A DNA stretch of 61,217 nt from Methylococcales bacterium (GTDB lineage Bacteria; Pseudomonadota; Gammaproteobacteria; Methylococcales; Methylomonadaceae): positions 1-61,217 of the forward strand of contig JAQTOX010000002.1 of the NCBI GenBank assembly GCA_028713055.1, given 5' to 3'. The notes below the pieces were generated by a model that saw only the letters and a list, made by a program, of their open reading frames with translations, was not told the DNA's origin and searched no databases. The position numbers and the translations under genes are program-made. This document shows positions 53,444 through 61,217 of the stretch, piece by piece (positions within the stretch are counted from its first letter, which is position 1; each line of letters opens with the position of its first letter).

Positions 53444-54642
53444 AGTTCAATTCCTTCTCTTCTTGCCATCGTTTGCATATCTTTGTCGCCACGACCCGAT
53501 AAATTTACGATTAAAATTTCATCTTGTTTCATAGTCGGCGCGAGTTTTAAGGTGTATGCCATCGCGTGACTCGATTCTAACGCAGGAATAATGCCTTCCA
53601 TTCTAGTCAATGCGTAGAAACCTTCGAGTGCTTCATTGTCGGTGATATTGACGTATTGCGCTCTGCCCGAATCTTTAAGCCATGCGTGTTCAGGCCCTAC
53701 ACCTGGATAATCTAAACCTGCTGAAATCGAATGCGTTTCAATAATTTCGCCATCATCATCAGACATTAAATAAGTACGATTTCCATGCAACACACCAGGA
53801 CGACCTGCACAAAGTGGCGCAGAATGACGACCTGTTTCAACGCCATCACCAGCGGCTTCAACGCCAATCAATTTTACGTCAGCGTCGTCAATGAATGGAT
53901 AGAAAAGTCCCATCGCATTTGAACCGCCGCCCACACACGCTACTAACGCATTCGGCAATTTTCCTGCTTGCACCAAACATTGTTGTTTGGCTTCGCGTCC
54001 CAAAATTGCTTGGAAATCACGCACCATAGCAGGATAAGGATGAGGTCCTGCAACCGTTCCAATAATGTAAAACGTGTTATCAATGTTTGTAACCCAATCG
54101 CGCAACGCTTCATTCAATGCGTCTTTCAAGGTTTTAGAACCAGATTCGACTGCAACAACGGTTGCACCGAGTAATTTCATGCGATAAACGTTGAGCGATT
54201 GACGCGCAACATCGACTGCGCCCATGTAAATCACGCATTCTAGCCCTAAACGTGCCGCCACTGTTGCCGTTGCAACACCGTGTTGCCCCGCGCCTGTTTC
54301 AGCAATAATACGGGTTTTACCCATACGTTTAGCGAGCAAGGCTTGTCCGACGGTATTGTTAATTTTGTGCGAACCCGTGTGATTTAAATCTTCACGTTTC
54401 AAATAAATTTGTGCGCCACCAAGTTCTTTACTCCACCGTTCTGCGTGATAAAGCGGCGACGGACGACCGACGTAATGTTGCATATCCTTATCTAATTCTG
54501 CGACAAAATCCGCATCGTGCATGTAATACTGATAAGCCGCGTTTAATTCCTGAATCGCAGGCATTAAGGTTTCAGCGACAAAAATGCCGCCGTATGCGCC
54601 AAAATGTCCCCGTGCGTCGGGCATATTATATTTTTCGGTCAT
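53440..54642 (-). CDS. trpB: Tryptophan synthase beta subunit
   Basis: [56 protein letters not shown]. Confidence 0.99.
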   Translation of the reverse strand: MTEKYNMPDARGHFGAYGGIFVAETLMPAIQELNAAYQYYMHDADFVAELDKDMQHYVGRPSPLYHAERWSKELGGAQIYLKREDLNHTGSHKINNTVGQALLAKRMGKTRIIAETGAGQHGVATATVAARLGLECVIYMGAVDVARQSLNVYRMKLLGATVVAVESGSKTLKDALNEALRDWVTNIDNTFYIIGTVAGPHPYPAMVRDFQAILGREAKQQCLVQAGKLPNALVACVGGGSNAMGLFYPFIDDADVKLIGVEAAGDGVETGRHSAPLCAGRPGVLHGNRTYLMSDDDGEIIETHSISAGLDYPGVGPEHAWLKDSGRAQYVNITDNEALEGFYALTRMEGIIPALESSHAMAYTLKLAPTMKQDEILIVNLSGRGDKDMQTMARREGIEL

Positions 54643-55271
54643 AGTGTTTCTCGATCACCTTCTTGAACTTGTTGTGTAAATGCAGTCATTTTAACGATGT
54701 CTTTTTTGCCTTTTTCTAATTCTACTCCGCTACTGACATCGACCGCGTAGGGATGGGCGATTTGAATCGCTCTTTTTATGTTTTGGACAGTCAAACCGCC
54801 TGCCAAAATAATTGGGATTGGACGTTTTGCAGGAATTAACGCCCAATCAAATTGCGTTCCTGTACCACCTTTTGCGTCTGGATGATACGCATCTAAAAGT
54901 AAACCTTTTGCGTCGTGATATTCCGCGTTAAGTTTTTCAAAATCCAGCCCTTTTTTCATGCTCACCGCTCTGATATAACGCTTACCGTAAATGCGACATT
55001 CGGCAGCAGATTCATCACCGTGAAATTGCAAATAATCCAGTGGCACTTGCTCAATCACATTACGAATTTCATTTTCGGGCGCATTCACAAATAAACCGAC
55101 AACGCTTGTAAAAGGTGGCAAGGCTTTTGTGATTTCAATGGCTTTTTCAATCGTGACATGGCGCGGACTTTTAGCATAAAAAACTAAACCAATCGCATCA
55201 ACGCCTAAATGCGCGGCATAAACGGCAGAATCCACATCGGTAAAACCGCAAATTTTAAGGCGTGTTCTCAT
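54639..55271 (-). CDS. trpF: Phosphoribosylanthranilate isomerase
   Basis: [58 protein letters not shown]. Confidence 0.97.
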   Translation of the reverse strand: MRTRLKICGFTDVDSAVYAAHLGVDAIGLVFYAKSPRHVTIEKAIEITKALPPFTSVVGLFVNAPENEIRNVIEQVPLDYLQFHGDESAAECRIYGKRYIRAVSMKKGLDFEKLNAEYHDAKGLLLDAYHPDAKGGTGTQFDWALIPAKRPIPIILAGGLTVQNIKRAIQIAHPYAVDVSSGVELEKGKKDIVKMTAFTQQVQEGDRETL

Positions 55272-55340
55272 TAAATTTTGTAGTTAGAAAAAAAAATCAT
55301 GCTGTGTAGCATAACATAAAAATCAAACGATGCTTTTCTG

Positions 55341-58300
55341 TCACGGCTCGACAGTTGGTGCAGCAATGACTGTTTTAGTTGGTTCGACACTAACTTTGTT
55401 CAACATGGGTGAAAGAGTTGGTTCTAAGAATTTCAAAATATGCACAGGTAACGAACTGGTGAAGTGATAACTTCCCGCATTTTCGCCAGCAACGTAAGCT
55501 GTAATCACACCAAAAAATTTCTCACCCAAAAAGAATGTAAACGTCGCGGCACGACTGATAAATTTCGATTCAAGCAATTGTCCATTTGCACCATGTCGCT
55601 CTTTGCGATGATCGCCTGTTCCCGTTTTACCCCCAACGGCTAACGGTTTGCCATTTGCATCTTTATAAACGCCATTCAAACTTCCCGCTGTACCGTTTGT
55701 GACTACGCCAATCAATGCGCTCCGTGCGGCGTGTGCAACTTCGGGCAATAAAACTTGTTGTCCACTTTCGAGTGTTTTATCTAAAACAGTTTCATAAGGT
55801 GTAGCTTGCGCGTAATGTAAATTTGAAAAACGCACCGCTGGCAATTTCACACCGTTGTTGCTAATAATGCCAATCAAATCAGCCAATGCGGCGGGTCTGT
55901 CACCCGATGCGCCAATCGACGTAGCATAAGAAGGAGTCAATGATGCAAATGGATACCCCACTCGTTCCCATGCTGCATGAATTTGTTTAAACGCATCGTC
56001 TTCAAGCAAGGTCAAAATGCGACGTTGTTGTGCGAAATGATGGGTATTTTTGAACAACCAACGATAAACATCCTGACGTTGTTCCGCACTCGCGGTAATG
56101 ACTTCGTCACGTGTTGCTGTTGGGTGATCCGATAAATAACGTACCATCCACAATTCCAAAGGATGTACTTTCGTAATATAACCCTGATCTTGAAGATCAA
56201 AATTATCAGGGGTGTATTTGTAAAACAAATTATCAATGTTTTCGTTTGCCAATACTTGCGCGGGAACATGCTCTTTTAAATAATCTTCCAACGCGGCTCT
56301 ATCACGTTCTGGATAAATTGATTCGTACAACATCGTTAAACGTGATGGCTTGGGATACACTTTTTGTGTAAGAGTATCCAAATTATCGTCAGTGCTTTTG
56401 CCTTTATAGCGCGCGTAAAAACGCCGTAAATATACCAAACCTTCTTTATCCGCAAAACGTGCGAGATATTCTTGGCGTTTGTCATCTTCTGGGTTTTCCA
56501 ACCATCGCGCAATACCTTCGGGTTTGTACAAATGGTGATAGGTCAAGTCACGCATCATGCGAATAAACACCAAATTCACCGAATTTCGTAACGCATCACG
56601 CACCGATAAGATTCGATGATCATCGCTGTCACTAAAATTATTGAAATGATGCACACCACCGCCTGTATAAAAATACTCACCTGGATTAGCTGAATACTTG
56701 CGTTCTAAGGCTTGATTTAAAATTTCTTCGAGCGTCATTTTAGGTTTAGCTTTAAGCTGATCAACCACCCATATCGATAAAAAATCACGTGGATGTAATT
56801 GGACTTTTGCTAAAACCTGTGGGGGTTGTTCTTGATAGGTTTGATAAATTTCGGCAATCAGTTCGAGGTAATGTACTAATGTTCGCAACTTTGCGGTCGA
56901 ACCTAAATCTAAACGAATGCCTTCGTTAATATCAAGCGGTTGATCATAATTATCCGTTTGAACACGCAGCAAGTTCCCTTTATCGCTACGTTCAAACAAT
57001 ACCAAACTGTAGATGATTGAACTAAGTTGAGTGTTTGAATTCAACATTCGTTCACCAAATAACCCCGCTGCGCGTGCATTTACAGGCTCACTTAATTTTT
57101 TCAATGCAGCAGTAACTTGTTGCTGCATCTCAAAATCAATGGTGCTTGTGACGGTTAAATCAAGGCGATCTAAATCATAGTTAGTCTTAATACCTAACAT
57201 TTTTGCCAATCGAGCGCGAAGAACGTTTTGAGTTTTTTGTTCGGTAACAAATAAATAATGTGTACTAGATTTTGGGACAAGTTCAATTTTTACGGCTAAC
57301 GCGGCATCACGTAAGGCAGGTGAAATCACGCCTTGTGTGGCAAGTAAACGTAAATAACTGTCAGTTAAATTTTGTAGTGCGTCAAACCCTGAGCCGAGTA
57401 AATACGTTGGACGACGTTGCGATAATAAAACGCTTAAAACTTGGCGATAAGCAGTTGCTTGTTCAACACTGGGCGTGAGCGTTTGCAATGCCTCGGAGGA
57501 TAGAAGTTTGTTAATTTCTTTAAAGTCAGCACCAAACCATGAAACTAAGCCATCACCTAAACCATGAACTTCACCCGATTTTTCTGATGCAGCAAGTGGC
57601 ATCGTGTTCAAATAAGCCAGTGCGATTTGGCGACGCATTTCACGTGTATCGATACCTAACAAATAAGCGCGGATTGACGCACTTGCCATTTGACGGACTT
57701 TTTCAACAATGGATTCAGTATAGCCGTTGGGCGAATGCCGATATTTTTCTAATTGTGTGGCCAACGTGCTGCCACCGGGTACATTTACATCTGCGCCTAA
57801 TTTTTTCGCCATCATTTGCAACACGGCAAAACCTAGTCGTTCCCACTCGACCGCAGGATTGACATTTTTACGGTTTTCGTCGAGTAATTCGCGGTTTTCG
57901 ATATATAACAGTGTGTGCAAAATCGTAGGTGGAATGGCATCGAAATTTGGATAACCATAAGTCGGATAAGCAGCGGCAAATAAAGGTTTATCCGCGTTAT
58001 CAACTAAACGTAAACCGGCTTGATTTTTCTCGTGGTACAGCGGAAATAAACCGTATTCATCCATCAATTGCGTCATCATTGGCGACGCTGTGGCTTGAGC
58101 CGTGATAGCAAATCCCGCTTTTTGTAAACGCTCAATTTGGTCTGAAAGTAGCGTATAACCTAAACGCTGATCGTACGGACCGTGACTAGGATAACGAATA
58201 GAATTACTGGCTTTGCTTTCAAGTTTGAAGCTGAGTTGCTGACTAATTTCTGACAAATAACGTGCTTGATAACGTGATGACTGCACTTCGTCTTTGACTA

Positions 58301-58388
58301 ATTTGAAAACGACACCTGCTACTGCAATTGAACCAATAACGGTATAAGCAAGTAAAAGGCGGGAAACGACACGCGATCTTTTCTTCAT
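55341..58388 (-). CDS. Divergent class A penicillin-binding protein (GT51 transglycosylase plus transpeptidase)
   Basis: N-terminal TM; GT51-like IENRELL, GGSTLATQLEKYRHSP; transpeptidase STAK, SVN and KTGT motifs. Confidence 0.85.
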   Translation of the reverse strand: MKKRSRVVSRLLLAYTVIGSIAVAGVVFKLVKDEVQSSRYQARYLSEISQQLSFKLESKASNSIRYPSHGPYDQRLGYTLLSDQIERLQKAGFAITAQATASPMMTQLMDEYGLFPLYHEKNQAGLRLVDNADKPLFAAAYPTYGYPNFDAIPPTILHTLLYIENRELLDENRKNVNPAVEWERLGFAVLQMMAKKLGADVNVPGGSTLATQLEKYRHSPNGYTESIVEKVRQMASASIRAYLLGIDTREMRRQIALAYLNTMPLAASEKSGEVHGLGDGLVSWFGADFKEINKLLSSEALQTLTPSVEQATAYRQVLSVLLSQRRPTYLLGSGFDALQNLTDSYLRLLATQGVISPALRDAALAVKIELVPKSSTHYLFVTEQKTQNVLRARLAKMLGIKTNYDLDRLDLTVTSTIDFEMQQQVTAALKKLSEPVNARAAGLFGERMLNSNTQLSSIIYSLVLFERSDKGNLLRVQTDNYDQPLDINEGIRLDLGSTAKLRTLVHYLELIAEIYQTYQEQPPQVLAKVQLHPRDFLSIWVVDQLKAKPKMTLEEILNQALERKYSANPGEYFYTGGGVHHFNNFSDSDDHRILSVRDALRNSVNLVFIRMMRDLTYHHLYKPEGIARWLENPEDDKRQEYLARFADKEGLVYLRRFYARYKGKSTDDNLDTLTQKVYPKPSRLTMLYESIYPERDRAALEDYLKEHVPAQVLANENIDNLFYKYTPDNFDLQDQGYITKVHPLELWMVRYLSDHPTATRDEVITASAEQRQDVYRWLFKNTHHFAQQRRILTLLEDDAFKQIHAAWERVGYPFASLTPSYATSIGASGDRPAALADLIGIISNNGVKLPAVRFSNLHYAQATPYETVLDKTLESGQQVLLPEVAHAARSALIGVVTNGTAGSLNGVYKDANGKPLAVGGKTGTGDHRKERHGANGQLLESKFISRAATFTFFLGEKFFGVITAYVAGENAGSYHFTSSLPVHILKFLEPTLSPMLNKVSVEPTKTVIAAPTVEP

Positions 58389-58576
58389 GCGTTAGGGGAA
58401 AATAAAAGTGCGGGTGAAAAATATGTCATCGAGATAGAAGATTAGGGCGAAGTTTAATGTTGATAATTATAACCATTGAATGCTGATAATGGTAATGCAA
58501 TACAAAGGTGAAGCGTAATTCTAAAATAAAAATCCGCTATAATTGAACAGAATGAAACAATTTGGAGAAACAAAAA

Positions 58577-59500
58577 ATGGACAAATTAACAAGCATGAAA
58601 GTATTTGAGCGCGTCGCGAAAGCCGGTAGTTTCGTTGGAGGCTCACGCGAATTGAATATTTCACGTGCAATGGCGACTAAACACATTATGTTTCTTGAAG
58701 GTGAATTACGAACCCGTTTGTTTAATCGTACTACGCGCAGTTTAAGTTTAACTGACATGGGGGCATCGTATTTAGAACGTTGTTCGCAGGTTCTGCTTGA
58801 CATTGAAGACATGGAATCGGCGATTACGCATTTGCAAACTGAACCACGTGGGACATTAAAAATTAGTGCGCCTCCTGTCATTGGCGCGACACATATCACC
58901 CGCGCTCTTGCGGAGTTTTTGAAAATTTACCCTGATTTAAATGTTGAAATGATTTTACAAAGTAGTCATGCGGATTTAATCGACGACGGCATCGACATTG
59001 CGATTTATTTAGGTGATTTAGACGATACCAGCATGGTGGCGCGAAAATTGGCGAGTTCATCGATGATTGTCTGTGGTTCACCGGATTATTTAGAAAAATA
59101 TGGTGTACCGCAAACCCCTGAAGATTTGGTACATCACAGCTGTTTAGTTAATTGGGCGAGTGCGCCACAGGACAAATGGAAGTTCAAAACGGATACCGGT
59201 TTTACCACGATTAACGTGTCAGGAAGAATGCAAACAAATGTTGCCGAAGCCAATCGCGTTGCAGCTTTAAATGGTTTGGGTTTAGTCGTTTTGGCAACGT
59301 ATGTTGTGCGTCGTGATATTGAAAAAGGTAAATTAAAAGCCGTATTAGAAAATTACGCGTTGCCGCCACTTGATATTCACGCCGTTTATCCACACCGTAA
59401 ATATCTTTCAGCGAAAGTGCGATGTTTTTTGGATTTTTTACAGCAATGGCTCGAACCACGTGTGTCGATTTCGTGGACGCGGGAAATTCAAGCGGAATAA
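58577..59500 (+). CDS. LysR-family transcriptional regulator
   Basis: MDKLTSMKVFERVAKAGSFVGGSRELNISRAMATKHIMFLEGELRTRLFNRTTRSLSLTDMG (HTH); ATG preceded by GGAG. Confidence 0.95.
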   Translation: MDKLTSMKVFERVAKAGSFVGGSRELNISRAMATKHIMFLEGELRTRLFNRTTRSLSLTDMGASYLERCSQVLLDIEDMESAITHLQTEPRGTLKISAPPVIGATHITRALAEFLKIYPDLNVEMILQSSHADLIDDGIDIAIYLGDLDDTSMVARKLASSSMIVCGSPDYLEKYGVPQTPEDLVHHSCLVNWASAPQDKWKFKTDTGFTTINVSGRMQTNVAEANRVAALNGLGLVVLATYVVRRDIEKGKLKAVLENYALPPLDIHAVYPHRKYLSAKVRCFLDFLQQWLEPRVSISWTREIQAE

Positions 59501-59550
59501 GATAATCATTTTTTTACAATAAACTTAACAAATTATTTTTTAGAAAACTT

Positions 59551-60649
59551 ATGCAAGAAATTAACCCTATAAAAAACAAACTCTCTGACTTAAAAAACCG
59601 CGTTGATGCGCTACGGGGGTATCTTTGACTTCGAAACGAAAAGCGAGCGTTTAACCGAGGTTTTACGCGAATTGGAAGACCCAAAAATCTGGGAAAAACC
59701 ACAACAAGCCCAAGATTTAGGTAAAGAACGTGGGCAATTAGAACTCGTGGTGAATGGTTTAATTGAACTCACTCGTGGTTTGGACGACGCAGAAGAATTG
59801 CTTGAAATGGCAGTTGAAGAAGGTGATTCAGACACGGTTGATATTGTCGCGAACGATGTAGACGGCTTTGATAAACATGTTGCCGGTTTAGAATTTCGTC
59901 GCATGTTTTCTGGAAAAATGGATGCGAATAATGCCTTTTTGGATATTCAATCCGGTTCAGGTGGCACGGAAGCACAAGATTGGGCTTCGATGATTGAACG
60001 TATGTTTTTACGTTGGGGTGAACGCAAAGGCTTTAAAACTGAATTGATTGAAGAATCGCAAGGCGATGTAGCAGGCATTAAAAGCGCGACCATTCGTTTT
60101 GAAGGTGAATATGCGTTTGGTTGGCTCAGAACTGAAACTGGCGTGCATCGTTTAGTTCGAAAATCGCCGTTTGATTCCGGAAATCGTCGTCATACCTCGT
60201 TTGCATCCGTGTTTGTTTCGCCTGAAATTGACGATGACATCGACATCGAAATCAATCCCGCTGATATTCGCACAGACGTTTATCGTGCGAGTGGCGCGGG
60301 TGGTCAGCATATCAATAAAACGGAATCAGCCGTGCGCTTAACTCATGCGCCATCTGGGATTGTGGTGCAATGTCAAAGCGACCGTTCACAACATAAAAAC
60401 CGTGATACCGCGATGAAACAGTTGAAAGCGAAATTGTACGAACTCGAAATGCGAAAACGTAACGAAGGGCAACAACTCATTGAAGATAACAAATCCGATA
60501 TTGGATGGGGTAGTCAAATTCGCTCGTATGTTTTAGACCAATCGCGGATTAAAGATTTACGAACAGGTGTAGAAGTCGGTAACACGCAAGGCGTTTTGGA
60601 TGGCGATTTAGATATTTTTATTGAAGCTAGTTTAAAGAGTGGATTGTGA
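59551..60649 (+). CDS. prfB: Peptide chain release factor 2, requires +1 programmed frameshift: join(59551..59625,59627..60649)
   Basis: Frame 0 [25 protein letters not shown] then in-frame TGA (59626-59628) in CGGGGGTATCTTTGAC; +1 frame continues [24 protein letters not shown]...[16 protein letters not shown]. Confidence 0.97.
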
Positions 60650-61217
60650 TTTCTGAAAATTTAACGCTTCCAATTTGGGCGTATGCTTACGGTTCACCAG
60701 CAGGGCAGGGCGTAATTCGTACTTTGCCAGAAGATTTTATTGTCGAAGAAACGCTAGCGTTTGAACCATCGGGTAGTGGCGAACACATTTTTTTGCAAAT
60801 TCAGAAAACGGGTGAAAATACTGAATACGTGGCGCGACAATTAGCGCGATTTGCCAATGTTCGACAACGTGACATCGGATTTGCCGGAATGAAAGACAGA
60901 CACGCCATCACCTCACAATGGTTTAGTGTGTGGTTGCCAAAAGGTGACGAACCGATTTGGCAAGATTTTGAGACGGATGGTTTTACGATTCTTTCGGTTA
61001 CGCGCCACGCTCGAAAATTAAAACGTGGTGCATTAGCAAATAATCGTTTTGAATTAACCATTCGGCAATGGCAAGGCGATAAAGTAAAAACGATTGAACA
61101 ATTAACTGCGATAAAAAATCATGGCGTGGCAAATTATTACGGTTCGCAACGTTTTGGTCATGGCGGTCAAAATGTAGTGAAAGCATTAGCACTGTTTCAA
61201 GGGGCGAAAGTCGGACG
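60646..61217 (+). CDS. truD: tRNA pseudouridine(13) synthase TruD, 3' end truncated by window
   Basis: GTG start overlapping the prfB stop (GTGA); [106 protein letters not shown]. Not in the ORF track because it runs off the end. Confidence 0.95.
   Translation, partial: MISENLTLPIWAYAYGSPAGQGVIRTLPEDFIVEETLAFEPSGSGEHIFLQIQKTGENTEYVARQLARFANVRQRDIGFAGMKDRHAITSQWFSVWLPKGDEPIWQDFETDGFTILSVTRHARKLKRGALANNRFELTIRQWQGDKVKTIEQLTAIKNHGVANYYGSQRFGHGGQNVVKALALFQGAKVG

Noticed and set aside
47523-55271. trpF-trpB-trpA-accD-folC-dedD-cvpA-purF as an unusual operon
   Set aside because: This is a familiar conserved gammaproteobacterial gene order; not novel.
59603-60649. prfB taken as starting at 59603 as in the ORF track
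   Set aside because: That frame starts inside the frameshift region; the proper start is ATG 59551 with +1 recoding at TGA 59626.

Overview
This looks like a low-GC gammaproteobacterial chromosome segment, mostly housekeeping genes in recognisable syntenic blocks. The blocks are recA-recX-alaS...lysC-csrA-tRNA-Ser(GCT); an LPS/glycosyltransferase cluster ending in msbA-dnaQ-guaA; sdhCD; trpF-trpB-trpA-accD-folC-dedD-cvpA-purF; and prfB-truD at the right edge. The main accessory regions are: (i) 16.6-22.8 kb, with a very large RTX protein (11 RCC1-like propeller repeats, 5 Ig-like repeats, RTX nonapeptides), small secreted/membrane ORFs and an RTX/serralysin-type C-terminal remnant; (ii) 36.3-38.5 kb, with a membrane coiled-coil protein overlapping an ImmA/IrrE metallopeptidase, a cupin, a small orphan ORF and an IS200/IS605-like right-end hairpin that supplies the end of nudF; (iii) 7.3-7.55 kb, a decayed possible tnpB/IS605 tail; (iv) 9.4-10.6 kb, three small genes inside the alaS-lysC block. 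prfB needs a +1 programmed frameshift, which the ORF track misses. The first CDS (P-type ATPase) and the last (truD) are cut by the window edges. All calls come from reading the sequence and translations; no database search was run.
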